From Immersiella caudata (taxonomy: Eukaryota; Ascomycota; Sordariomycetes; Sordariales; Lasiosphaeriaceae): a stretch of DNA of 64,000 bases. Below, piece by piece: positions 1 to 10,467 of this stretch (its first letter is position 1; every line of letters starts with the position of its first letter). Position numbers and translations under genes: made by a program. A model generated the notes under the pieces. It saw only the letters and a list, made by a program, of their open reading frames with translations, was not told the origin of the DNA and ran no database searches. The stretch lies in assembly GCA_030512335.1 (NCBI GenBank), contig JAULSU010000004.1, positions 4,464,001 through 4,528,000 on the forward strand, given 5' to 3'.

Positions 1-26
1 TCTCATACGCGCACTTTGCAGCCGCA

Positions 27-1649
27 ATGTCAGTTCTCAACAGGAAACCCAGCTGGCAGCAACAACTTCGACAGACCAAGGCGAAAGAGTGGCTGCTCTC
101 CGGACATCTCGACAAGTTTCCCATTGCTGAAATCCAGAAGATAGGGGACCGCGTGCTCAAAGACAAATCGCCTCTGCTCCGCAAAATTGCACCTCGATCA
201 GAGGAGTGCGATGTGCTGTTCGCCAACGAGCTGCTCTCCGTCAAGGGCGAGCTTGGGACCCACGAATCCGCCATTCTCTCCTGTCTGCACTTGCTCTCAT
301 ACGCCCAAGCGCGTGGCCAGGTTCTATCCATCAAGCCGGATCCGGTCCAGGTCGACCTTTTCTTTGAGAGAAGACTAAATATCTATCTGCAGTGCATCAT
401 CCACTCCCGGCGAGCGAACCCCGATGTGTGCTCCGAGGAAGAGACCTCCGCGGCTCGGGACTGCCTAGGCGTCTCGCAGGGTCGGACCAAGGATTTCCCG
501 TCGATACTACGTCTTTTGGAGGCTGTCGGGTATGAGACGTGCGAAGCAGTACTGCCTCTAGGGTTGATTAAGAAGGTGCTCACAGTCAGCCACTACCAGG
601 AGAATCTCACGCGCGAACTAAACACACTGAAGAATGCTCGACAATGGTTTGACGCCTACAAGCTTGTCTACAGTCTCCGAAACATTGTTGGGCTTCCTAG
701 GGCCGACCAAATGCTGCGGGATACGTTCCCCGACTATCCCATGTGGGCAGCCTGGCGCCCCGATACCAAGAGGATCATGTCATGGGAGAGCCCCAACCTC
801 GCCCCTTACCGGAGCCAGCTGCTGGCGGCTCTCGACCTTGAAGGCCCGGACACGACTGGCCAGCAAAGGGGCACCCTTCGAATGTCAAGCCCAGGAGCAT
901 TCACTGGACTGAGCGAGCCAACGCACTCCACTGACCGACACATTCTCGATCGCCTCCTGGATGTTCTGGATTCAAGTCTGGCCATTGGCCTCGCAACAGT
1001 CGACCTTCTGATCGCACTTTGTGTGGAGAGAGAAGATGTTTCGGAACGAACGCTCAGTCAACTCGAAGCCGCAGTGAGCGTAAATAACGACGCAGCGTCC
1101 AAAGTTTTGGCGAATCTCGTCAGAGTTCTCTCGCCAAGTACCAAACCCATCACTCGCATGTCCGCCTTCGCCTCCGCCGTTCATATCCTCACTCAGTATC
1201 CCGCCCTTCGAGTGCCTTTCGGGGTATTCCTTGATTTAGGCCATCGTGCTTCGGGCGCTTTCACCGCGGGTCAAGATCTCCTCTCGCAGTGTCTTACCGA
1301 GAACAATCCAGACATTGAACCTGTATGCTCCAGTGTCCTGAAGTTGGGACACGCCCTCTTATCTGCAGACTGGCTTCATGGACAGTGGCAACTCGACTTT
1401 ATCAAGTTTCTACGCCAGTTACCGACCGAGGACGAGATCCGGCCATCATATCAATCCATTCAAAGTCAGGGCGGACCGTCAACAAACATGGCAGTCCAGG
1501 TCGGGTTTCTCGCTACGCGCGTTGGTGGCGCGCAGGTTGTTATTTCAGGCGCGGTGGCAGAACTAGCGCGCTCCGAAGCGTTGGCGGTCAATAATGAGAC
1601 CAAGGGGCTGAGGACAAGCTGGAAAGAGGCCGCAGAGGCTATCTCCTAG
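27..1649 (+). CDS. conserved-looking hypothetical protein, 540 aa
   Basis: A single uninterrupted frame of 540 codons opens with an ATG only 26 bases into the window, so a missing upstream exon cannot be excluded. I do not recognise the family. The composition is that of a soluble, largely helical protein: leucine-rich, no signal peptide, no clear membrane segment. A basic N-terminus (about residues 6-30) is followed by many amphipathic helices, and the C-terminus ends in a small-residue stretch. There is no catalytic motif I can point to. It lacks low-complexity sequence and is much longer than chance would allow, so it is very likely a real gene. The next gene downstream is about 700 bp away on the same strand. 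Possible roles such as a helical-repeat scaffold are only guesses. Confidence 0.75.
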   Translation: MSVLNRKPSWQQQLRQTKAKEWLLSGHLDKFPIAEIQKIGDRVLKDKSPLLRKIAPRSEECDVLFANELLSVKGELGTHESAILSCLHLLSYAQARGQVLSIKPDPVQVDLFFERRLNIYLQCIIHSRRANPDVCSEEETSAARDCLGVSQGRTKDFPSILRLLEAVGYETCEAVLPLGLIKKVLTVSHYQENLTRELNTLKNARQWFDAYKLVYSLRNIVGLPRADQMLRDTFPDYPMWAAWRPDTKRIMSWESPNLAPYRSQLLAALDLEGPDTTGQQRGTLRMSSPGAFTGLSEPTHSTDRHILDRLLDVLDSSLAIGLATVDLLIALCVEREDVSERTLSQLEAAVSVNNDAASKVLANLVRVLSPSTKPITRMSAFASAVHILTQYPALRVPFGVFLDLGHRASGAFTAGQDLLSQCLTENNPDIEPVCSSVLKLGHALLSADWLHGQWQLDFIKFLRQLPTEDEIRPSYQSIQSQGGPSTNMAVQVGFLATRVGGAQVVISGAVAELARSEALAVNNETKGLRTSWKEAAEAIS

Positions 1650-2366
1650 TGAAAGGTCACGGAGGTTGAGCCGCTGTTTTTTTCCCTACTCACAGCTGTA
1701 GAATAAGCACGGCGTTCGACCTCTCAACGTGTCACTCAAATGTAACACAGGGTATTCTTCTTGGCCCGGGACATAAACCCGTATCCTTCAAAGTTTCCTT
1801 GACTCGGCATGACCGGCAGCAATATTTTAAACTCGTTTTCCCATCCGGCCGACCTTGAAGCGGCATGAACTTAGTCCTACGTCCGCAACGTCCGACGGGT
1901 GACAAATAGCATTGACCTGCACCGATGTGAGCAAACTTCTAAGTGGATCAAACGGGTTTGATGCTTACAGTGCCGAGGCTCGTACTATTAATCAGACCTC
2001 CTAAAAGACTCAGAGTAGTCTTTCTACGCAAAATGTGTAGGCCATGAGACGGGACACGCCATTACATGCTAGAGACTGCCGCGGCTCAGATGCGAATACC
2101 GAAGAATAAGGTAACAAAGGAGTGAGAGTGGAAGCACAGTGCTTTTCAAGAATCGTACTCACACAGCCTCTCAATGGGGATAACTGGCAACGGTGCCTCC
2201 TCTTCTCTTTCCGGGCCGTGATAGACACAAAGCTGAGCTCTCGGATACAGAATCCAGCTCGGACATTCCCTCCCGTCATTCGACAACTTCACAACTCACA
2301 TTGTCAAACACACAAGACAACAATTACCGTCTAGGTCTTGCCTATCACTTACTAGCAGCTCTCAAG
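1650..2366. other. intergenic, no gene seen
   Basis: About 700 bp between two plus-strand genes. I see no convincing coding frame, no tRNA-like arm and no repeat. It presumably holds the 3' end of the first gene and the promoter of the next. Confidence 0.6.
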
Positions 2367-2943
2367 ATGTTTTCTCTTGTGGGTAACCGTACAACTTTCT
2401 CTCAGGACGAACAGAAAGCGGCGGATTATCGGTCTTCCGTTATTTCGGCCCCTTGAAAGACTGCATCACCTTCTGCCCATCGCCGGCCAAGGCACACCAA
2501 GCAGGCAGACCATACCCTCTGACGGCCCTACGTATTCTTCCAGACAACGACTTGCGGTCCAGATCACGGAGAAGACCAAGTTCGTCGCCAAGTTCGAATT
2601 CGGCAGTGATACCGAAGGCAAGTACCCCCAAAAGGATGGCCAAGCCCTCAACAGAAAAGGGCACAATTGGGTCAAACCCCAGTGGAGCACATCCTGGGAC
2701 TACGGCCACATTTACTTCATTTTTGAGCGGGGGGCTGTGATGGTTTCCGACGCTCCAGGCGAGGAACTTGACGTGTCTTTTGAGCTATATGTCATCCTTG
2801 ACGACACCAAGGGCCTGGTTCCAGATGACTGCCCCTTGGAAAATCACGAATGGTGGGGGAGAGCCTCCTGCAAGGTTGAAGTTCTTGCAGACCCAAGCGG
2901 CGTACTCCCTGGGTGTAAGTTTCCTCAGTTATGCAGAGTTTGA
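2367..2943 (+). CDS. hypothetical small acidic protein, probably two exons
   Basis: The strongest coding signal is at about 2492-2943: an acidic, aromatic-rich segment (for example FVAKFEFG, HNWVKPQW, YGHIYFIFERG, ENHEWWGR) that looks like a compact beta-rich domain. That frame has no ATG of its own near the start. Joining an ATG at 2367 through a candidate intron 2383-2491 (GTAACC donor, CCAAG acceptor, 109 nt) gives an in-frame 155-residue protein beginning MFSLVG. The donor is not a strong consensus, so the first exon is uncertain. I see no signal peptide and do not recognise the family. Alternatives are a start inside the long frame or a further 3' exon, since a GTAAGT lies near 2911. Confidence 0.45.
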
Positions 2944-3461
2944 TCGTATTAGCCACTAGCTATGATTTATGATTTCCCTGTTGCAACTGCAATGGCCAAG
3001 GTCATGCCCGATATCTATCTCCTCCCAGCCCACATAGACAAGATGGAGCCGTGGGTGGAGGTTTGGAAGGAGGATCAAGCTCTAAGCAGCTCATCTTAGA
3101 CTGTTTTCTCTCTTTCACTACGGGTCAATATCTGCGTTGGATTTTGGATTCTTTTTCCTATTCACGTCTTAATACCGGGAAGGAGTTTGTTCTGGTGCGG
3201 TTCGGGCTTGCTTCTCTTTTCCCGTTTTTTTATTTTTATTTTTTTTATACACGTTTGTCTTATTGTAATAGAAGACTGTTAAGTCTCTCCAGAGGAGTAT
3301 TGTCCACAGTCAAACTCCTACCTTCCTTAGGTGAACTTGAGATCATGTCCTGAGACAGCAATCTGTACAAGACCACATATTGCTGCTCGTGTATATCCAA
3401 TCCCAAAACCAGTCAACTTGCGCATCCCTCCCTCCACAGGCAATACTATTAGTTCCTTTCT
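2944..3461. other. intergenic between convergent genes
   Basis: About 520 bp between the plus-strand hypothetical gene and the 3' end of the minus-strand NACHT gene. It contains a T-rich tract around 3222-3250. No coding frame is convincing. Confidence 0.6.
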
Positions 3462-6237
3462 CTAATCATTGCCTACCAAGCCCGTCCAGCGTCCAAACGT
3501 GCTAAACATGCGGGATGCCGCGGTGGTAGGCCGCAGTGCTCCTCGCAGAGAGACAAGTTCGTTCTCTCTGACGACCGCTCCGACGTTTTGCCAAAACCGG
3601 CCAAGGTCCGCGATGCCAACGTTGATATCGCAGTTTGTGAAGATCAACATTAACGAGCTGTACACTGAGTCCGCAGTGACCTTCTTCTGCCATTTGTCGG
3701 CTGGCGATCTCCAACAGGAAGTCAACCTGTTCATCTCCCACGTCTCCAGGGCAATGCGCGGACCAGTTTTGACAACGAGCTCCACCATGTTCGGGTCCGG
3801 GTATCGCATCATCTTTCCTTCATCGTCGTATCGACAGCGGCAAGCAGCAACGAGAAGCGACTTCCTGCGTGATGGTACGTGTCCAAAATCCGCCAGCTTC
3901 TTCGCAACAAATATCCGAAGGCCCCATTGTAGCGCGTGCTCTTCCAGAGACGATGCGGTTTCGGTCCAAGCCCCTGACAGGTAACGTTGAGGGATCGTCC
4001 TTTCCAGGTCCACTAGCAGAGTAAATAATGTCTCGCCAGTTCTTTGCTCGTAACTCTGAGCGGAGATGAGAACAACCGAGACCAGCTCCGATATATGTTC
4101 CGGTTCGCACAGAACCCGTGGAAAGGCGCGTATCGGGGCGGTCTTTAGTTCAGCAACCGAACTCGTGCATAATGTTCGGAACACGTCGAATTCTCCACCT
4201 TCTGGGCCGTTGGCCGCTTCGGGGGCCTCGCTCCATTTCTTCAGAATATTTTGGGCACCTTTTGTGAGCAGAAAGTCCTTGACGGTACGGTGTAAAAAGT
4301 CGACCAAAAGGTTGAAGGGTGGGTCTGGATGGGCAGATGGCGTCACTTCGAGAAGGCCTTTGCTTCTCCCGTTGATGCGTATCCGCATGTCTTCTTGAAT
4401 TTCGGTCACCGTCTCGATATCCAACCCTGCGACCTGGAGGTCGTCATAGTAGTCTGGGTCGCCCTCTTCAGTGTCGATGTACCAGTAGTTAAGGAGGGAC
4501 AATGGTCTTGGGCTCGATAAAGCAACCTGGAAGTTACGTGCAGCCTGGACGCGGTATATGTCCTCCAAGGACATCAACATGTGGTTGAAGAACTCATCGA
4601 GGTCGGATGGGAACGCCCGGAGCCTGCGTTGTAGATCTCGGAGGCGGTCTCGGTTCTGCAGGCCCCTGACTAAGGACCTCACCACGAGATATACCCAAAG
4701 GAAAACGCCTTGGGAGTTCGAGACGACCTCTTCCGGTAAGGTTTGGGCGTCTGGTTCTTTGCGCATCATCGCTTGGAAGTCTTGGCGGTTCTCCAGCAAG
4801 TCCTTGACATACAGCTCAATATCAGGCCGGTTGAACTGTTCGAGGTAGATCTTCTGCAGCTGGTCGACTCCAAAAGCGGTCTCGAAGACGTTCCAGGGCC
4901 GACTGGCAACGCAGAGCTTAACGTTGTTTGCCTGAACGAGGTTCTTAACGGCGGTGACGAGCTCTTCGTGATCTCCGTCGTATTCGTCGAGACCGTCGAT
5001 GGAAATGTAAAAGCAGGTAGAGAGGTGCTGGCCACCGAGCAGTACCGTGAGCCCATCCAAGAGCTCCTTTCGTTCCCACTCGTGTTTCGCGGTATCGGAA
5101 AGCGGCTTGTCTTGCGCATCGGCCCACAGGGATGGGAAAGTGCTCGAAATCAGCTGGGGGTGGAGGCGAAGAATGTCATAGAGGAGGGATTGAAACAGCC
5201 CCTCCTGCGACCCTTTGCATTGCTGTTCCGTTGATCCAGAAGAAATAACTAACGGTCACCAGCCTGCGGTTGCGAGCCCAGTATCGTAGGCACTTCTCTG
5301 TGGTTTCCTCGTTATTGGCCAGGAACTTCATACAAGTGCTTTTCCCGCTCCCAGGTTTTCCGCTGAGCCAGAAAATGGGGTCGTTCGATCGAAGCCATGC
5401 CGCAAACTTCTCCGACAGCATCCATTGAAAGGTGTTGGTATGCGCATCTGGGATCTTTGAATGGCGAAATTTCATGGAGCTGAAGCGAAGGCTCTGGAGA
5501 ATAGAGGACGCGATGGCCATGCCGTTTGCAGTCCTGGCGTTTTGCGAGAGAGATGCTGCTGCTGACTCGACACGCGTATTGGAGCCGCCCGACGTACTTT
5601 CACCCCGGCATGGTTGCCTGAGTTCGGTCTTGAGGAGCTCCAGAGCTCGATAGAGAGACGAGCGAAGAGCATCGATTTCCCTGGGCATGCTTGACTGGAG
5701 CATGATGTTGTCCTGATGGAGGCGGTCAAGTGTGTGCATCAGGGCTGACTGTTTCTCGCTGAATCAAGTCGGTGAGGAACGGTAGACGGATCGCAACAAG
5801 GGGCTAACTCACTCCTGTAATGCATTGAGATGGAAAGCCATTTCCTGACGGTTCTGATCCAAGCGGCGGCTCATTTGCTCGATCTTGTCCTTGCTCCATA
5901 CAACTGACAGAGCCGCGCGGATGCTGCTCCATTTTGAAGGGTTGAGGTTGCGCGATTGGTACTTGTCGAGAGCTGCAATGATCTCAGCTGCTTCGCCATT
6001 GCACTTGGCAGCGAGAGCTCTTAATGATTTAGCCAGAGTTGACAAGTTTTCGGATGGCGTGTCGATTGCGAGCTTGGACGACAGAAGCGCAAGCTGCTGT
6101 GCGACTTCGGTGACGTTTTGAACTTGGGCGACGGAGCCGGATTGGCGGATCTCCTTGGCTTGGGAAAGAAGTCTGCAGGAAAAGTCAACGAATTGCGTGA
6201 TATTGCCGGCGAGCCCGAGCGCCGTGAACGGCTCCAT
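3462..6237 (-). CDS. NACHT-domain NLR-like (STAND) protein, frame-broken
   Basis: Fungal NLR-like proteins of this type are signal-responsive P-loop NTPases linked to non-self recognition and heterokaryon incompatibility. Exon 1 (5813-6237) encodes a helical N-terminal domain starting MEPFTALGLAGN, typical of the non-catalytic N-termini of NACHT proteins. An intron at 5759-5812 (GTGAGT donor, TTCAG acceptor) leads into a Walker A motif GKPGSGKST at about residues 275-283. Further on are a Walker B motif (ISIDGLDEYD), a sensor-like ASRPW and a long helical C-terminal region. The C-terminus has no WD, ankyrin or TPR repeats. Between SYFFWINGTAMQ and SQEGLFQSLLYDIL, normally contiguous in this family, the frame changes at the CCC run 5211-5213 (minus-strand GGG). 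One extra base explains it, so the allele may be dead or the base may be an error. A 49-nt intron could restore the frame only by deleting the conserved motif. Confidence 0.8.
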
Positions 6238-6884
6238 TTCGGCAGCAGGGTTGGTGGCTGTGGTTCATGTTGCCGGAAAAGAAAAGATGGGCAGTCATGA
6301 GGTCTCAACTTTCTGCCTGGAGCCTCGTGTTTTGGATGGTCCCTTCCTCTACTTCCCACGCTGGGCAACGGGAGCCACCAGCTGCCCACAGCTGCCCGCC
6401 GCTTTCCGCCGCAGGTGACCAAAGTCAAGGCGCGAGGGTTCTCAGGCGGACACCACTACAACTCCTTGAAATATTGCAAAAAAGATTTAAGTATATACTA
6501 TAAACTCCAATATAACCAGGAATGCTGATCAAAGAAGGATTCAGAGCCCCGTGTCCAGGCCCATATTGTGGCGATCAGCCCCTAAATAAATACCCAATGA
6601 TGTAGGCCGTGTCCTTGTTTTCATTACCCCTGATGCTCGCTTGCGCATAATCGTCATACTTGCCCAAGCTCCATCCAAGCATCTCTTTCACACAACTCAC
6701 GTAGTCAGCAATCAGTATCTTCTTCACTTACCCCTAACTGTGAAATCCTTCCCCCACTTTCCAACCTCTTAGGCTCCTCATGGCTCTCACTAAGCTCTCA
6801 CCCCCCACCCTCTCGATACTCTCTCAATCTTAACACCCCCTTCTTCACCTCCTCGAACCGTTATCTTCCCCTCCTTCAGCCCTC
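6238..6884. other. intergenic
   Basis: About 650 bp between the 5' end of the NACHT gene and the 3' end of the membrane-protein gene, both on the minus strand. It is AT-rich around 6470-6520 and pyrimidine-rich on the plus strand at about 6730-6870. No gene seen. Confidence 0.6.
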
Positions 6885-8156
6885 CTAACGCCTCCCAAAC
6901 ATCCCCGACAAAGGATTCGCCGTCTGCGGGGGACTCGGCCCCGCATGGACAGGTAACGAATCACCCTCCAACTCAACCCTATTCCCCATCTCAATATCTT
7001 TATCCATCCTCTCCTTCTCCTTCTCACGATACTCAAACCCAAAGTCAAAGTTCGTCGCATTCCCATGCTCCGCCTCCCACCCCATCTTCTGCTTCTCCGA
7101 CACGGGCACGTGTCCACTGAGCTGCGATCCGTCGCTGAGGCGGTGGCCGAGGCTGGCAGCGCGCATGCGGCGCTTCCAGAAGAGGTAGACGATGCCGGCT
7201 ACCAGGGCCACCGTGCCACCGGCAGCACCAAGACCTATTCCGATTTTGGTGCCCTGGGACATCTCGTTGGAGTTAACGGTGGCTTGGGTGATGGGAGGGT
7301 TGCTTCCACTGGGATTGCTTCCCGAGTTGGTGTTGTCATTGGTAGGGGTGTTGAAAACGTCGCTGGCGGTGCCGCTATCAGGGCTACCAGTGGGGATGAC
7401 GAGGGTACCATCCGGAGCAAAGGAGGGTTGTAGGGCGGCTGCGGCCGCGGTGGGAGGGACGAAGACGGAGAGGAAGGTGTTTCCTCCTGGTGCGGTAACG
7501 ACTCGCGTTACTGGAGTTGGCACTGCTGCGGCGCTGGGGTTTGCTGCCGCGGCTGTGGGGGGTTGGAAGACTGCTACGCCAGCGCCGCCGTTGTTGCCAT
7601 TCGCAGTTCCGGGGGTGGCGGGAGCGAGCGTCGGGATGGCGATTACGGCGGGGTCTGCTGCCGTCGGAGCAGGCTGCTGGACTGGCACGATCGGCGCAGC
7701 AGGCGCTGGGACATCAACCTGAGGCTGCTGGGGTGCTGGAGCAACTACCGTCGGGATGTCGATGGAGGGTTGAGCTGGCTCTACGGTCGGTCCAGGAACG
7801 ATGACCACAGGTTCAGGCTCAGTAATCGGTTCCTGAGGGATCGGCTCGGGCTCGACGACCGGCTCCTCTGGCGTAGGCTCGGGAACAACCACCGGCTCCT
7901 CCACAGTCTCCTCCGGCGCTGGAACCTCGACACTCGGAACTGGCTCAGGGACGGTGACAACCGGAATCTCCACCGACGGGACTGCGGGCTCTTCAGGAGT
8001 CACGACAACTGGATCGACGGCGGGCTCGGTGACGGGAGTCGGAACGTTTTCGTTGGTCTCACCCAACAACGGCCCTACAATGGGCAACTCGGGTAGATCT
8101 AGGAGCTGCGCTGCGGCCAGCGCAGCCTGCAACCAAAGGATGCGGATGGCCAGCAT
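6885..8156 (-). CDS. single-pass membrane protein with Pro/Val/Glu-rich ectodomain
   Basis: 423 residues from one exon. The first about 17 residues (MLAIRILWLQAALAAAQ) form a signal peptide. Residues from about 20 to 290 are a low-complexity ectodomain made of degenerate PVVEPEP/PEEP-type blocks and then a Thr/Ala/Pro/Asn-rich part, likely heavily O-glycosylated. One transmembrane helix (IGIGLGAAGGTVALVAGIVYLF, near residue 310) is followed by basic KRRMR as a stop-transfer signal. The roughly 90-residue cytosolic tail is rich in Lys/Glu. This architecture, with signal peptide, mucin-like stalk, one helix and charged tail, matches fungal cell-surface sensors or anchors of the Mid2/Wsc type in general layout, but no WSC cysteine domain is present. 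Function is therefore inferred only from layout. A run of 12 A lies just upstream of the ATG (about 8169-8180). Confidence 0.8.
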   Translation of the reverse strand: MLAIRILWLQAALAAAQLLDLPELPIVGPLLGETNENVPTPVTEPAVDPVVVTPEEPAVPSVEIPVVTVPEPVPSVEVPAPEETVEEPVVVPEPTPEEPVVEPEPIPQEPITEPEPVVIVPGPTVEPAQPSIDIPTVVAPAPQQPQVDVPAPAAPIVPVQQPAPTAADPAVIAIPTLAPATPGTANGNNGGAGVAVFQPPTAAAANPSAAAVPTPVTRVVTAPGGNTFLSVFVPPTAAAAALQPSFAPDGTLVIPTGSPDSGTASDVFNTPTNDNTNSGSNPSGSNPPITQATVNSNEMSQGTKIGIGLGAAGGTVALVAGIVYLFWKRRMRAASLGHRLSDGSQLSGHVPVSEKQKMGWEAEHGNATNFDFGFEYREKEKERMDKDIEMGNRVELEGDSLPVHAGPSPPQTANPLSGMFGRR

Positions 8157-10467
8157 CTTGAGAATGAGAAAAAAAAAAAAGGGTATTAAAAACGGAATGA
8201 TGGAAGAAGACGCCCAACAGCCATGTGTGCAGGTGAAGATTCACCCGGATGGCATCTTGTCAGGTTGCAAAAGGAGGGAGAAGGACGAAACCCGGGCAAA
8301 AAAAGCCAGACGGGCCATTGTTTTTGAGAAAATGCGACGCCAAGTAGCATCTGATCGGCGGCGATGCGTTTGTTCTGGCGTGCCTGGTCCGATGGTCCGG
8401 GACGGTAGGGGTTTCAGTTTTCTGGGGCAAGGGGTGCCGACCGTGCCGGAGAGTTTGCGATTGGCGCCGCTGCAGGAAAGCATGGGGACATCCGCAAGAT
8501 CGCCGCCGCGTCCGGGGCTCAAGACAATGCAGGCCACCCCTGCCCTCCGCCAACACCGCCCGCGCGGACTCATGCGCCGTGGTCCCAGGCGCTGTCAAGG
8601 CCCACTGACGTCTGTGGACGTCGGCTCATCGTGTCGCAGGTTCGTCAACCGAGACATGTCCAATGCCGAGTTGCGCGGGTGCTGATCGCGGCCAAAATTA
8701 AACCTATCGGTGGTTTGTCGGGTGGCTGTGGCAGCTGATCTCGAGAATAGCCTGAGTGTTCCCTTTCCTTGAATTTCATGGGATGTTGACAGAAAAAACC
8801 TGGCGCAGCTCTTCAATTGGGGGTGCACGCCCAAGACGTGAGACAGGTTGCCTCCGAAGACCCACTTTCAGCCCTGTCTCAAAATGCGCCTGGTTGGTGG
8901 CGACCGACCGTGGTGCGACAGCGCCTCCTCCAGTGGCTCAAACTGCTGTCTGGGCTGAAGACATTCTGCGAACAACGTGGGAGGCTTTGAGTCGCGTTAA
9001 GCATTTGACTCCTATCGACGTCTTCTTCAACTGATGATAACAAGCCATGGGGTTGCGCTCCCAATTTAGTCTCAATATTCGGTATTAGCTCAAAGATCTG
9101 ATGCTTGTCTTCGAAAATGAAGAAACGTGGAAGCCAGAGCGGATTGGGACCAGTGGGGGGGGTTCAATTCTGGGTTACGATCATTCTAGCGACCGCGGTC
9201 CTGGTTTGTTGATGTTGATGGGCCTCAAATGCAGGTCAAAAATGAGAGATGATCGACCGAGCCCGATCGCGGTGCGGTTCGGGGGAACTGAACCTAAGGC
9301 GTCCAAAGGTGATGGCGGGCACAATTTGGCCTATCGGAATCACGACGCGCAATCCCATTCGGTGCAGCATGAGGCGGTGGAGGCCTACGGGAGATTCGAT
9401 CTTGTCTCTCTCTGAGTGGATGAGCTGCTGCACAGGCGGGCAGTTCGCGGGCCGACAAGGCAAGAACCTGCGGGAGGCCTACCAACAAACTTGACAGCTG
9501 TGGCCAACAGTTTGCGATGAAGCTCGCACGATTGAAATCTGATAAGCCAATTGCCAGCGATAGAGCTCTCCGAGATAGCGGTATCCAATGATGTTTGGCC
9601 GTTTGCTGTAGTCCCCCATGCCAAAGGCACCAGAAGAGGAAAGCGAATGGAAAGTTGGGCTCTCTGTGAAACCTGGAGATGCCCAATCGCAGCTGGAAAA
9701 CCAGGTACTTTCAAATACTTCGCCAAGACGCGCAATTTTGATTGACTTTTGGTCTTTGAATGTACTAAAGAGGGGAAGCCCAGAGAATTTAAACCTTGAG
9801 CTCCCCTGCTCCTTTCCGATCGTTCTTTCCTACCTCCCCATCTTCATTCCTCCAACTCCATCTCCCACCCTCAGTGGAAACGAAGAGAAAAGAACCCGCG
9901 CCAATGCCCATCTGGCTGATTATCTCGGGGGTGCCCTTTTGCGGATGTGAACGTGGAGCATCAGAGTCGGAATCGGAGTTCTTGACGTGTCGAGTATGAG
10001 ACTAGGGAGGTCGTTGATGCCCACGTTCACATCCGCAAAAGGGCACCCCCGATATCATCAGCCAGATGGGCACTGGCGCGGGTTCTTTTCTCTTCGTTTC
10101 TGCATCGTCCCTCTTTTTCCTTTGTCTTTTAACATATGGCCTTCCTCGACAAAAGGTATGTCGGCATCCCTCTCCGTTTCTGCTGTTTGGCTCAATGCTG
10201 ATTTAGCTTTCTTCCTCATACAGATGTTGCTCCTCAGACCTCGAATCGTCCACTCCACCGCAAGCCCAGCACATTCTCGACGCTTCAAATTGCACACTAG
10301 GCAGGCGCTGCTCAAAAGCTCAACGGAAGCCGCCAGCCTCAGCCGGCGACTAAGGCCGTTTTATTGCGAGTGCACTCTGACAGGGTGTGCAGCGGGGGGC
10401 GCCAGAAAATGCTGCAGCTTGTTGGCGTTGGTGGGCGATGGTCTAATCGTAGCAGCCACAGAGGAAG
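8157..10467. other. 2.3-kb gene-free stretch containing an 80-bp inverted repeat
   Basis: No frame here has protein-like composition and I found no tRNA arms or transposon motifs. The one clear structure is the long inverted repeat 9877-10100, listed separately. A G8 run lies near 9157. The last few hundred bases are likely the promoter of the C2H2 gene. Confidence 0.6.
9877..10100. repeat. long inverted repeat: 80-bp arms, 64-nt spacer
   Basis: The left arm 9877-9956 and the right arm 10021-10100 are reverse complements with 77 of 80 positions matching by eye. Allowing one unpaired base, pairing continues a further 6 bp into the spacer (GCATCA against TGATGC). The arms include GTGCCCTTTTGCGGATGTGA and its complement. 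It lies about 370 bp upstream of the C2H2 gene. I see no terminal target-site duplication and no coding potential, so a MITE is possible but not shown. A locally inverted duplication by template switching is equally possible. Confidence 0.9.

Noticed and set aside
7192..7722. Plus-strand open frames opposite the Pro/Val-rich membrane protein.
   Set aside because: They are antisense shadows of a GC-rich low-complexity coding region.
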